Part shown: one piece after another, positions 1 to 9,276 of the stretch | How the letters are laid out: each line of letters opens with the position of its first letter | Position numbering within the stretch: the first letter of the stretch is position 1 | Assembly: GCA_944320355.1 (NCBI GenBank) | Contig: CALUHC010000016.1 | Location: forward strand, 1 to 64,000 | Length of the DNA: 64,000 nt | Direction: 5' to 3' | From: an uncultured Prevotella sp. | Lineage (GTDB): Bacteria; Bacteroidota; Bacteroidia; Bacteroidales; Bacteroidaceae | Notes under the pieces: model-generated | The model's database searches: none | What the model saw: only the letters and a program-made list of their open reading frames with translations | Told to the model about the DNA's origin: nothing | Translations under genes and position numbers: made by a program

Positions 1-158
1 TGTTGCTTTTCAGGCTTTCCAAGTGCTTTCGCCCTGCCAGCGGCATCTTGTCTGCCGCTTTGTCTCGACGTAGCCCGCTACGCCTTCGACAAAGGCGACT
101 GCCAATCTGCACGCCGGCAAGACGAAATCACTTTGGACTCTAATGACCGATTTGGGTT
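1..158 (+). mobile_element. MITE-like element, copy 1, left end outside window
   Basis: The reverse complement of this stretch matches 11851-12010 almost base for base. Its right terminal repeat, TCTAATGACCGATTTGGG, is at 139-156. It encodes no transposase. In this orientation the left part lies before base 1. The strand follows the orientation of the copies at 19195 and 25137; the copies at 11851 and 45460 point the other way. Confidence 0.7.
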
Positions 159-241
159 CAATGTTGGTTATGTTTGGCTTTTCATCGGCCGTTTCTCGGT
201 GCCTGGCGAGGTCGTTTGTCGCTTATTGTGATTATTCCTCG

Positions 242-328
242 AACCCAAAGCGGTCATTAGAAATCTTTGGGAAGCCGGACACCGACAAAGAAATAAGCAT
301 CAGGCGGGCCAATGACCGGTTTGGGTTT
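242..328. mobile_element. Short deletion derivative of the MITE family
   Basis: This 87-bp element is bounded by terminal repeats of the same family (aacccaaagcggtcattag at the left, ccaatgaccggtttgggttt at the right). It keeps the piece reading gaagccggacaccgac...aaataagcatcaggcgg, which is also found near the end of the copies at 25137 and 45460. It lacks the roughly 100-bp conserved core. Confidence 0.55.
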
Positions 329-535
329 GAGTCTTAATAAGTGTAAAGCGAAACGACTCTTTTTATTTATATCCTGAAAAGGCGATTAACTCGCTCGTGG
401 TTGCGATTTTCGCGGACGGGAACACTCTTGGTGGCAAATTCGGCGAAAATGGGCGTGCAATCGTAAGTGCTTGATAATGTTTGGTTTGATGGCGTTGTGA
501 CCGTGGGTGTGCAATTATTTGCGCCGTGCTGTCTT

Positions 536-645
536 GCAAAACGGCCCATATCGCAAGGCGAAACGGCCCGTTTTGCCTTGCGATATGGGCCGTTTCGCGC
601 TATGATATGGCATCTTTTGGAGGGCGAAAATGGGCTGTGGAAGGG
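536..645 (-). repeat. 22-bp palindromic array 1 (5 units)
   Basis: Five contiguous 22-bp units begin at 536, 558, 580, 602 and 624. The first three are well conserved, the last two degenerate. Units 1-3 together form one long inverted repeat: 536-559 pairs with 575-598 (24 bp, one G-U) around the central unit. Orientation is tentative, from a partial match of 720-760 on the minus strand to the leader of array 9. Confidence 0.7.
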
Positions 646-832
646 TCGTTTTGTCATGTTCTGTCGCAAAAGTCATGGCTTTTGGACAATAAACACGGCT
701 TGGCGTGACTTCTCGCAAGCCATATTTTGTTCTATTTCGCAATTTCTTTTTGTCAAAGTTTTGGAACGGGCTGTCTTGTTGAAGCACTGTCTTTTTTTAG
801 AAGCTGTTTTGATTTGATAAAAGAAATTTTGA

Positions 833-1058
833 TATATGAATGTCCGCATATTGCCAAACGTGTTTGAAAGAGTTTCACTTGTCCCCTCCTTTTCCAAAGG
901 AGGGGCAGGGGTGCTTTGTAGAATAATGCCATAATCTATGATGAAACTTATTGTGTATCACATCTATTTTGACAAACCACCCCCGCCCCTCCTTTGGAAA
1001 AGGAGGGGACAAGTGAAGTGCTTTTAAAAACTATTTGGCAACTTGCGGACATTCATTT
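833..1058. mobile_element. Second MITE-like element with nested inverted repeats
   Basis: The outer arms are ATGAATGTCCGCATATTGCC (834-853) and its near-complement at about 1034-1058. Inside lie two more complementary arms of about 38 bp (869-911 and 979-1017), each carrying the palindrome CCCCTCCTTTnnAAAGGAGGGG. The centre (912-978) is AT-rich and has no ORF. The structure fits a non-autonomous transposon or a very large hairpin. Confidence 0.55.
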
Positions 1059-1267
1059 TTGATAAAGTCAAAAGAGCTTCTTAATATGTTTGTTGGCATT
1101 TCGTGCTTCGTGAAGGCCTTGCGTTGTTGCCATTTGGCAAGCAAACAGATTTGCTCAGGGAGCAGAGACATGATTAGTCCGTGCGGCATGGCATCGGCAG
1201 CCAAAGGCAATCATGCCATTGCACTCATCGCTCAGTGTTTGGAACAGTCCGCCACAATGCCTTTGCT

Positions 1268-1693
1268 TCAGGCCTTTTCCTTCATCAGGTCGCGTATCTC
1301 TGTGAGCAGCTGCGCCTCTGCCGATGGCTTGGGCGGCTCAGGCGCGGCGGCCTGCTCGGCTGCTTTCTTGCGCGCCAGCCTGTTCACGGCCTTGACGAGC
1401 AGGAACACGCAGAGGGCTATGATGGCGAAGTCGATGAGCGTCTGGATGAAGTTGCCGTAGTTGATGGTGGCGGCGGGCAGCTCGCTGCCGCCCACGCGGA
1501 CGGTGGGCAGCGTGGCCTTGAGGTCGGTGAAGTTGACCCCGCCGATGAGCCAGCCTATGGGCGGCATGATGATGTCGTTGACGATGGAGGTCACAATCTT
1601 GCCGAAGGCTCCTCCTATGATTACGCCCACGGCCATGTCTATGGCGTTGCCCTTCACGGCAAACTGCCTGAACTCGTTTAGAAATTTGTTCAT
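1268..1693 (-). CDS. mscL: Large-conductance mechanosensitive channel MscL
   Basis: A 141-residue inner-membrane channel that opens under membrane tension to release solutes during osmotic downshock. The N-terminus ([20 protein letters not shown]) and the following glycine-rich TM1 (about residues 16-45, with [12 protein letters not shown]) are typical of MscL. TM2 is at about 80-103, followed by a charged C-terminal helix with an Ala/Pro-rich linker. Length matches the family (130-150). It is transcribed divergently from gapA, and its -7 box (TATATTTG) is at 1742-1735. Confidence 0.95.
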   Translation of the reverse strand: MNKFLNEFRQFAVKGNAIDMAVGVIIGGAFGKIVTSIVNDIIMPPIGWLIGGVNFTDLKATLPTVRVGGSELPAATINYGNFIQTLIDFAIIALCVFLLVKAVNRLARKKAAEQAAAPEPPKPSAEAQLLTEIRDLMKEKA

Positions 1694-1734
1694 AGCCGAT
1701 TATTTTTTATATTATTTAATACGTCATTCTGCTG

Positions 1735-1742
1735 CAAATATA
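1735..1742 (-). promoter_or_regulatory. -7 box for mscL
   Basis: The minus strand reads TATATTTG followed by C, matching the Bacteroidota -7 consensus TAnnTTTG, 42 bases from the mscL start. No clear TTTG is seen 19-21 bases upstream. It lies back to back with the gapA -7 box 12 bases away, so the two promoters may interfere with each other. Confidence 0.55.
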
Positions 1743-1754
1743 GGAAAAAATTCG

Positions 1755-1762
1755 TAACTTTG
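1755..1762 (+). promoter_or_regulatory. -7 box for gapA
   Basis: TAACTTTG followed by C matches TAnnTTTG. The implied transcript has a long leader of about 130 bases before gapA. That leader contains the hairpin GGCCTCG-CCGAGGC (about 1782-1796). Confidence 0.6.
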
Positions 1763-1891
1763 CGCTCGAAAAAAGAAGGAAAGGCCTCGCCGAGGCATCC
1801 TTTGGGATATTCATTACTCGCTCAGGATGGCATTCAGGAGGCCGATAGGGAAAGACAACAAGGTATAATTTCAAACCATTTTAAATAATAA

Positions 1892-2908
<1,017 letters not shown>

Positions 2909-2939
2909 TCATTTTTGGCTGACAATAGCGCAAAATAAG

Positions 2940-2970
2940 GCCGCCCGGCATTGCCGGACGGCTTTTTTTT
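2940..2970 (+). terminator. Intrinsic terminator after gapA
   Basis: The stem GCCG-c-CCGGCA pairs with TGCCGG-a-CGGC around a tight loop and is followed by eight T residues (2963-2970). Confidence 0.85.
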
Positions 2971-2972
2971 CG

Positions 2973-2980
2973 TACTTTTG
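2973..2980 (+). promoter_or_regulatory. -7 box immediately before miaA
   Basis: TACTTTTG fits TAnnTTTG and lies only 8 bases from the miaA start, directly after the T-run of the gapA terminator. If used, the transcript would be leaderless or nearly so. No TTTG box is seen at the usual distance upstream, where the terminator hairpin lies. Confidence 0.4.
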
Positions 2981-2988
2981 CGGAGACT

Positions 2989-3921
2989 ATGGCAAGGATG
3001 ATAACCATAATAGGCCCTACGGCGAGCGGCAAGACGGCTCTGGCGGCCGCCCTGGCGGCGCGCGTGGGAGGCGAGGTGATAAGCGCCGACTCACGGCAGG
3101 TGTACCGCCGGATGGACATCGGCACGGGCAAAGACCTGGCCGACTATGAGGTGGGCGGTGTGAAGGTGCCCTACCACCTGATAGACATCGCCGAGCCGGG
3201 AACGCGCTATAACCTCTTCCAATACCAGCACGACTTCCTGAGAGCGTACAATGACGTGACGGGGCGCGGCGCCGTGCCGGTGCTCTGCGGAGGCTCCGGG
3301 CTGTATGTGGAGGCCGTGCTGAAGGGCTACCGCCTGGCTCCCGTGCCGGAGAACAGGGAGCTGCGGGCGCAGTTGGAGGGCAAGAGCCTGGCCGAGCTGA
3401 CGGAGATACTGGCCGGGCTGAAGCGCAAGAACGGCTCCACGATGCACAACACCACCGACGTGGACACCGCGAAGCGAGCCATAAGGGCGATAGAGATAGA
3501 GACCTTCAACGGCGAGAACCCCACGGCGGGAGCCGACATCCCGGCAATAGACTCGCTCATAGTGGGGCTCGACATCAGCCGAGAGGAGCGCCGGAGCCGG
3601 ATAACAGCCCGTCTGCGCCAGCGCCTTGAAGACGGCATGGTGGACGAGGTGAGGCAGCTGCTTGGCGAGGGCATTGCTGCCGACGACCTTATATATTATG
3701 GACTGGAATACAAGTATGTGACAGAATACGTCACCGGGCGCATCACATACGACGAGATGTTCGCCGGGCTTGAGATAGCCATCCACCAGTTTGCCAAGCG
3801 GCAGATGACGTGGTTTCGCGGCATGGAGAGGCGTGGGTTTGCCATCAACTGGGTGGACGCGTTGCTGCCTACAGACGCTAAGGTGGACATTATCCTTGGG
3901 TGGTATGGCGCAGAACAGTGA
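2989..3921 (+). CDS. miaA: tRNA dimethylallyltransferase MiaA
   Basis: A 310-residue enzyme that adds a dimethylallyl group to A37 of tRNAs reading UNN codons. The P-loop GPTASGKT is at residues 9-16 and the substrate motif DSRQVYR at 34-40. The start follows a -7 box by 8 bases. The downstream lipid kinase starts 37 bases after the stop, so the two are probably cotranscribed. Confidence 0.95.
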   Translation: MARMITIIGPTASGKTALAAALAARVGGEVISADSRQVYRRMDIGTGKDLADYEVGGVKVPYHLIDIAEPGTRYNLFQYQHDFLRAYNDVTGRGAVPVLCGGSGLYVEAVLKGYRLAPVPENRELRAQLEGKSLAELTEILAGLKRKNGSTMHNTTDVDTAKRAIRAIEIETFNGENPTAGADIPAIDSLIVGLDISREERRSRITARLRQRLEDGMVDEVRQLLGEGIAADDLIYYGLEYKYVTEYVTGRITYDEMFAGLEIAIHQFAKRQMTWFRGMERRGFAINWVDALLPTDAKVDIILGWYGAEQ

Positions 3922-3958
3922 ACAGACCGCGTCTTGGCGCGGCAAAAGGAGACAAGGA

Positions 3959-4903
3959 ATGATGGAAAACAACATTGACGACAGCCGCTGGGGCGTGCTC
4001 TACTGCCCAAAGGGAGGCAGGGGAGCTGGGGCCGCGCAGTGGAAGAAAGTGCAGCGTGTGCTCGACGATCGCAAGGTCAGGTATGACTTTGTGCAGAGCG
4101 AGAACACGGAGAGCGTGGAGCGGCTCATACGGATGCTCATCAACAACGGGTACAAGACGATAGTGATAGTGGGGGGCGACTCGGCGCTGAACGACGCAGT
4201 GAACTGCCTGATGGAGGCGCGCCGCGAGGTGCGTGAGAGCGTTGTGCTCGGCGTGATTCCCAACGGGTTGGTGAACGACTTCGCCCGGTTCTGGAACTTC
4301 CGCGAGGGCGATGTGGCGCAGACCGTGGACTGGCTGATGAAGCGGCGGGTGCGCAAGATAGACCTGGGCTGCATCAGGTATGTGAACAAGAGGGGCGAAA
4401 GCTGCCACCGCTACTTCCTCAACTGTGTGAACATAGGCCTGATAGCCGACATGATGAACTTGCGCAGGCAGACGCGCAGGCTGTTCGGCTCGCGCACATT
4501 GTCGTTCGTGGTGTCGTTTGTGTTGATGCTTTTCCACCGCTTGGAGTATTTCATGGACATAAGGATAAACTCCGACAGAGTGAGGCGCAAGGTGATGACA
4601 GTGTGCATAGGCAACGCCTGCGGCTACGGGCAGACCCCGAGCGCGGTGCCGTACAACGGGCTGCTCGACGTGTCGGTGGTCTACCATCCGGAGGTGGCGC
4701 AGCTCATCGCCGGCATCTGGCTGCTGCTCACCGGGCGTTTCCTCAACCACAAGAGCGTGCATCCTTACCGTACGCGCGAGGTGCTGGTGGACGATGCCAA
4801 GTATGCCAAGGTGGGAGTGGACGGCAGGATGATGAGCACGCCCGTGGGGCCTTACCGCGTGAGCGTGGAGCAAGAGGTGATAAACTTCCTCATTCCGGAC
4901 TGA
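3959..4903 (+). CDS. Diacylglycerol/lipid kinase family protein
   Basis: About 314 residues with the catalytic fold of the diacylglycerol kinase/sphingosine kinase (YegS-like) family. The nucleotide-binding signature reads VVGGDSALNDAVN (GGD at about 72-74), where the family usually has GGDGTLNE, followed by VIPNGLVNDFAR in place of the usual LGTxNDFA. The start is chosen at the first of two ATGs (3959, 3962) because AAAGGAG lies just upstream. A longer frame opens at 3833 but overlaps miaA. The lipid substrate cannot be told from sequence. The second glycine of the usual GGDG is serine here. Confidence 0.8.
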   Translation: MMENNIDDSRWGVLYCPKGGRGAGAAQWKKVQRVLDDRKVRYDFVQSENTESVERLIRMLINNGYKTIVIVGGDSALNDAVNCLMEARREVRESVVLGVIPNGLVNDFARFWNFREGDVAQTVDWLMKRRVRKIDLGCIRYVNKRGESCHRYFLNCVNIGLIADMMNLRRQTRRLFGSRTLSFVVSFVLMLFHRLEYFMDIRINSDRVRRKVMTVCIGNACGYGQTPSAVPYNGLLDVSVVYHPEVAQLIAGIWLLLTGRFLNHKSVHPYRTREVLVDDAKYAKVGVDGRMMSTPVGPYRVSVEQEVINFLIPD

Positions 4904-4948
4904 CGGGCACTTGCCTTGGGCGCAGGCAGGCGGCGGGCTGAAGGAGTG

Positions 4949-5656
4949 TCAGCGTCCGTTCTCCGATATGCTGAGCAACCTTTTCTCGTCCGTTATCTTT
5001 ATTTTTCGTCCGTCGGTGATTATTATGCTTTCTGCCGAAAGTGCCGAAAGCATCCGTATGGCGTTCCCTGTGGTCATGTTCGACATATTGGCCAGCTCTT
5101 CGCGGCTGAGGTAGCATCGCAGCGTTATCCCGTCGTCCTCGTATCCGTACTTGTCTTTCAGCATGAGCAGCGATTCGGCCATGCGCCCCCTCATGTGTTT
5201 CTGCGTGAGGTTGACGGCCAGCGCGTCGGCGTCGCGCAGCATCCTGCACAGCTGCCTTATGAAGAAAAGGGCCAGTTCGTTGTTGTTTTCTATGAGGTTC
5301 ATCACCACGGCGGTGGGGATCATGCACACCGTGGAGGCTTCGAACGCCGATGCCGATGTCCGGTATCTCTCGTTGGCAAAGGCGGCGCGATAGCTGAAAA
5401 TGCCCATCTGCTCAATCATCCTGATGATTTGTGTGCGCCCGCCTACACCGCTCATTCCCACTTTGATCTTGCCTTCGAGCAGGCACATCACGTATGTCGG
5501 CGTCTCGTTCTGGTTGTAAAGCACTTCGTTCTTCTCGAAAACGTGTATCCTGATGTTGTCCACGAGATATTGCCGTTGCTCGTTTGTGAGCGGATCCCAC
5601 AGTGCTGAAATTGATTCTGCTATTTCTTTTTTGTCAAAGTCCTCTTTTACAATCAT
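4949..5656 (-). CDS. Crp/Fnr family transcriptional regulator
   Basis: A 235-residue DNA-binding regulator. The N-terminal cyclic-nucleotide-binding-type beta barrel spans about residues 20-130 (IHVFEKNEVLYNQNETPTYV...LLEGKIKV). The C-terminal winged helix is at about 165-225 (LSREELANMSNMTTGNAIRML). I see none of the conserved Fnr N-terminal cysteines. It converges with the lipid kinase and is divergent from the glycogen operon, 242 bp away, so that operon is a plausible but unproven target. Its -7 box is at 5691-5684. Confidence 0.85.
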   Translation of the reverse strand: MIVKEDFDKKEIAESISALWDPLTNEQRQYLVDNIRIHVFEKNEVLYNQNETPTYVMCLLEGKIKVGMSGVGGRTQIIRMIEQMGIFSYRAAFANERYRTSASAFEASTVCMIPTAVVMNLIENNNELALFFIRQLCRMLRDADALAVNLTQKHMRGRMAESLLMLKDKYGYEDDGITLRCYLSREELANMSNMTTGNAIRMLSALSAESIIITDGRKIKITDEKRLLSISENGR

Positions 5657-5683
5657 TTCACTTCATCAGCTTTGTTGCGGTTG

Positions 5684-5691
5684 CAAAATTA
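5684..5691 (-). promoter_or_regulatory. -7 box for the Crp/Fnr gene
   Basis: The minus strand reads TAATTTTG followed by C, 28 bases from the start codon. No clear -33 box is seen. Confidence 0.5.
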
Positions 5692-5784
5692 CAACATTTT
5701 GTTTTAATATGTGTTTCATGGTGGCGGTAAAACGATGTGTGAGAATGGAAATGAACCTATTTTGTCAAAAAAATCAGTTTTTTC

Positions 5785-5815
5785 TTTGGTAAGACGATAA
5801 AAATGTCTAACTTTG
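5785..5815 (+). promoter_or_regulatory. Promoter of the glycogen operon
   Basis: TTTG (5785-5788), a 19-base spacer and TAACTTTG (5808-5815) match the Bacteroidota housekeeping promoter at both boxes. The leader to the first start codon at 5899 is about 75 bases. Confidence 0.8.
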
Positions 5816-5898
5816 AAAGTGGTAAGCGGCGCGGCTGCGCCTGCCCTGACCACAACATACAATACTGCCGATAATTAAGAAACCTTAATATATGGACT

Positions 5899-7851
5899 AT
5901 GAGTTATTTGCGATTTGAAAAAGCTGTAATGACTAACCTGGAGGAGTCCCTCCGTCGTGAATTGCTTAGGACCAATCGATCGGGTGCATATTCGTGTTCC
6001 ACCATAGTGGATTGCAATACGAGAAAGTACCACGGACTGCTGGTCGTGCCCGTGCCGGAAATAGATGACGACAATCATGTGCTGCTGTCGTCGCTCGACG
6101 CCACGGTGGTGCAGCATGATGTCGAGTTCAACCTCGGCCTGCACAAGTATCAGGGAAACAACTACAGTCCCACCGGTCATAAGTACATCCGCGAGTTCTA
6201 CTGTGACAAGGTGCCTACCACCATCTACAGGGTCGGAGGTGTCCTGCTGAAGAAGGAAGTGGTTTTCCAGCATTACGAAGACCGTATCCTTATCCGCTAC
6301 ACGCTTCTTGATGCGCATTCAGCCACAAAGTTGCGGCTGAGGCCGTTTCTCGCGTTCCGCAGCGTGCGCCAGTTTACCCACGAGAACACGGTTGCCAGCC
6401 GTGAGTACCGTGAGGTAGACAATGGCATAAGCACATATATGTATGCCGGCTACCCTGATTTGTATATGCAGTTCAGCAAGGAGAACAAGTTCGTGTTCTG
6501 TCCCGACTGGTATCGCGGGGTTGAGTATCCGAAGGAACAGGAGCGCGGTTACGCCTCGAACGAAGACCTCTATGTGCCGGGATTCTTCGAGATGGACATC
6601 AAGAAGGGCGAGAGCATCGTGTTTTCCGGCTCAACGTCGCCGATACGCACAAGTGGCCTGAAGGCTCTTTTCACCAAGGAGGTGGAGGAACGCACACCGC
6701 GTGACAACTTCTTCCATTGCCTCGTGAACGCCGCCCACCAGTTTCACAAGCGCGAGAAGGACGGCCAGGACCGCTATATCCTTGCCGGCTATCCGTGGTT
6801 CAAGTGCAGGGCGCGCGACACTTTCATCGCACTGCCGGGCCTTACGCTGGCCATCGATGAGCAGGACTACTTCGAGATGGTGATGAAGACAGCCGGGCGC
6901 GGACTTCGGGAGTTCATGGAAGGCAAGCCGCTCACTGTGAGCATCTACGAGATAGACCAGCCGGATGTGCTGCTTTGGGCCGTGTGGGCTATGCAGCAAT
7001 ACGCCCGCCAGGCAGGCAACGCCAAGTGCTGGCAGATGTACGGCGACTTGTTGCGCACAATCATAGAATACATACTGGGCAACAAGCACCCCAATCTCAG
7101 GCTCGATGACAATGGCTTGCTATATACCGACGGGCGGGAGAAAGCCGTCACGTGGATGAACTCCATGGCCAATGGGCGCCCGGTCGTGCCTCGCACAGGC
7201 TATATAGTAGAGTTCAACGCCTTGTGGTATAACGCCCTGAAGTTCTGTGCCCAGATGGCCACGGAGAGCGGCGACGAGAGCGCTGCCGCCCGTTTGGAGG
7301 CGCGCGCCGAGCAGTGCCGCAAGTCGTTCGTTGACACTTTCCTCAACGAGCATGGCTACCTGCTTGACTATGTGGACGGATCCAACATGGACTGGAGCGT
7401 GCGTCCCAACATGATTTTTGCCGTTGCGCTCGATTTCTCGCCGCTGTCGCCCGACCAGAAGAAGAGCGTGCTCGATATGTGTACCCGCGAATTGCTCACT
7501 CCCAAGGGCCTGCGCTCTCTGTCGCCAAAGAGCGGCGGCTACAATCCCATGTACGTGGGGCCTCAGGTGCAGCGCGACTATGCTTACCATCAGGGCACGG
7601 CATGGCCGTGGCTCGGGGGCTTCTACATGGAGGCTTGCCTGAAATTGTACAAGCGCACGCGCCTTAGCTTCATCGAGCGTCAGATGGTTGGCTATGAGGA
7701 TGAGATGAACTACCACACTCTTGGCACAATTTCCGAGCTGTTTGACGGCAACCCGCCGTTCCATGGGCGTGGCGCGATGTCGTTCGCAATGAATGTGGCC
7801 GAGATTCTGCGCACCTTGAAGTTGCTTGAGAATTATTCATATAAGAAATAA
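5899..7851 (+). CDS. Glycogen debranching enzyme (amylo-alpha-1,6-glucosidase family)
   Basis: A 650-residue cytoplasmic protein of the bacterial archaeal-type debranching family. The N-terminal beta-sandwich domain (about 10-240) contains NRSGAYSCSTIVDCNTRKYHGLLV. The C-terminal (alpha/alpha)6 catalytic domain (about 270-645) contains AGYPWFKCRARDTFIALPGLTLA and YHQGTAWPWLGG. It should remove alpha-1,6 branches from glycogen. It is first of three genes, 20 bases ahead of the glycosyltransferase. No signal peptide is seen, consistent with internal glycogen turnover. Confidence 0.92.
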   Translation: MSYLRFEKAVMTNLEESLRRELLRTNRSGAYSCSTIVDCNTRKYHGLLVVPVPEIDDDNHVLLSSLDATVVQHDVEFNLGLHKYQGNNYSPTGHKYIREFYCDKVPTTIYRVGGVLLKKEVVFQHYEDRILIRYTLLDAHSATKLRLRPFLAFRSVRQFTHENTVASREYREVDNGISTYMYAGYPDLYMQFSKENKFVFCPDWYRGVEYPKEQERGYASNEDLYVPGFFEMDIKKGESIVFSGSTSPIRTSGLKALFTKEVEERTPRDNFFHCLVNAAHQFHKREKDGQDRYILAGYPWFKCRARDTFIALPGLTLAIDEQDYFEMVMKTAGRGLREFMEGKPLTVSIYEIDQPDVLLWAVWAMQQYARQAGNAKCWQMYGDLLRTIIEYILGNKHPNLRLDDNGLLYTDGREKAVTWMNSMANGRPVVPRTGYIVEFNALWYNALKFCAQMATESGDESAAARLEARAEQCRKSFVDTFLNEHGYLLDYVDGSNMDWSVRPNMIFAVALDFSPLSPDQKKSVLDMCTRELLTPKGLRSLSPKSGGYNPMYVGPQVQRDYAYHQGTAWPWLGGFYMEACLKLYKRTRLSFIERQMVGYEDEMNYHTLGTISELFDGNPPFHGRGAMSFAMNVAEILRTLKLLENYSYKK

Positions 7852-7871
7852 AAAGGCGGAGGCTTGAGACT

Positions 7872-9143
7872 ATGAAAGTATTAATGTTTGGATGGGAGTA
7901 TCCTCCCCATGTATATGGCGGGCTTGCCACCGCAAACTTTGGAATAACCGAAGGCCTGCACGCTCAGGGCGATGTTGAGATAGCCCTCTGCCTGCCCCGG
8001 CCTTTCGGCGATGAGTCGCAGCACGCCGCCCGCATCATCGCAATGAACGCGGTGCCGATAGCTTGGCGAGACGTTGACTATGACTACGTGAAGAACCGTG
8101 TGGGCAACATCATGCCGCCGGAGCTGTATTACAGGTTGCGCGACCACATCTATGCCGACTTCAACTACATGAATGTCAACGACCTCGGCTGCATGGAGTT
8201 TGCCGGAGGCTATCCCGGCAACCTCCATGAGGAGATAAACAACTACTCCATCATTGCCGGGGTTGTGGCGCGAAGCGAGGAATTCGATATAATACACGCT
8301 CACGACTGGCTCACCTTCCCCGCCGGCATACACGCGAAGCAGGTCAGCGGCAAGCCGTTGTGCATCCACGTGCATGCCACAGACTTCGACCGCAGCCGCG
8401 GAAAGGTGAACCCCACTGTGTATTCCATCGAGAAGAACGGCATGGATTGGGCCGATTGTATCATGTGCGTGAGCGAGCTCACGCGCCAGACTGTCATCAA
8501 TCAGTACCATCAGGACCCGCGCAAGTGCTTCACTGTGCACAATGCCGTGTATCCGCTGAAACAGGAATATGCCGACATACCGCGTCCCGACCACTCTTCA
8601 GGACGCGACAAGGTTGTGACTTTCCTCGGCCGGATAACGATGCAGAAAGGCCCGGAATATTTCGTCGAGGCGGCCAACATGGTGCTCCACCGCACGCGCA
8701 ACGTCAGGTTCTGCATGGCCGGTTCGGGCGACATGATGGACTCCATGATATACCTTGCCGCCGAGCGCGGCATCTCCGACCGTTTCCATTTCCCCGGATT
8801 CATGCGTGGCAAGGAGGTTTACGAGTGCCTCAAGGATTCCGATGTCTACGTGATGCCATCGGTGAGCGAGCCTTTCGGCATATCGCCGCTTGAGGCCATG
8901 CAGTGCGGAACGCCCTCCATCATCTCCAAGCAAAGCGGCTGCGCAGAGATTCTCACCAACTGCATCAAGGTCGACTACTGGGACATACATGCCATGGCCG
9001 ATGCCATTTACTCCATTTGCTCCAACGACAGCCTGTTCCATTACCTGCAGGAAGAGGGCAAGCGCGAGGTCGACCAGATTACGTGGGTCAAGGTCGGAGC
9101 GTGGATTCGTGAACTCTATGAGCGCACGCTCGGCTGGCGCTGA
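7872..9143 (+). CDS. GT4/GT5-like glycosyltransferase, probable glycogen synthase
   Basis: A 423-residue GT-B fold protein. The N-terminus (MKVLMFGWEYPPHVYGGLA) carries the glycine-rich acceptor-side loop. The C-terminal donor domain contains FLGRITMQKGPEYF and the ExxxxxxxE-type motif SEPFGISPLEAMQCGTPSI at about residues 330-345. Its position between a debranching enzyme and a GH57 protein supports alpha-glucan synthesis. Whether the donor is UDP- or ADP-glucose cannot be decided. Length is shorter than classical GT5 GlgA (about 480). Confidence 0.82.
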   Translation: MKVLMFGWEYPPHVYGGLATANFGITEGLHAQGDVEIALCLPRPFGDESQHAARIIAMNAVPIAWRDVDYDYVKNRVGNIMPPELYYRLRDHIYADFNYMNVNDLGCMEFAGGYPGNLHEEINNYSIIAGVVARSEEFDIIHAHDWLTFPAGIHAKQVSGKPLCIHVHATDFDRSRGKVNPTVYSIEKNGMDWADCIMCVSELTRQTVINQYHQDPRKCFTVHNAVYPLKQEYADIPRPDHSSGRDKVVTFLGRITMQKGPEYFVEAANMVLHRTRNVRFCMAGSGDMMDSMIYLAAERGISDRFHFPGFMRGKEVYECLKDSDVYVMPSVSEPFGISPLEAMQCGTPSIISKQSGCAEILTNCIKVDYWDIHAMADAIYSICSNDSLFHYLQEEGKREVDQITWVKVGAWIRELYERTLGWR

Positions 9144-9276
9144 CGGCTCCAGCTGGCTGACCATCAATTACATACGGGCTGCAACGGCGGCCGTCACGGT
9201 GTCGCCGCGCCTTTAATACAAGAAAACCAAAAAAACGGCCAGAGCCTACGGCTCGCCACAAACAAACCAGAACATT

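Larger units (their letters stand above)
1..1267. other. Gene-free, repeat-filled region before mscL
   Basis: No credible protein gene is seen in these 1.27 kb; the open frames are short and overlap repeats. It holds a left-truncated MITE (1-158), a short derivative of the same MITE (242-328), a 22-bp palindromic array (536-645), and a second kind of inverted-repeat element (833-1058). A block at about 403-470 resembles 25400-25465, and both lie a short distance from a 22-bp array. Confidence 0.6.

Noticed and set aside
143..337. Small proteins encoded by the MITE copies
   Set aside because: A frame reading CLPLCLDVARYAFDKGDCQSAR is shared between copies, but starts, ends and lengths differ and the copies are bounded by inverted repeats. 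Shared descent of DNA explains it.
536..645. Arrays as ordinary intrinsic terminators
   Set aside because: No U-tract follows any array, and several lie upstream of genes or in divergent spacers.
1035..1460. Plus-strand frame overlapping mscL
   Set aside because: It covers the antisense of the conserved MscL helices and has no family features.
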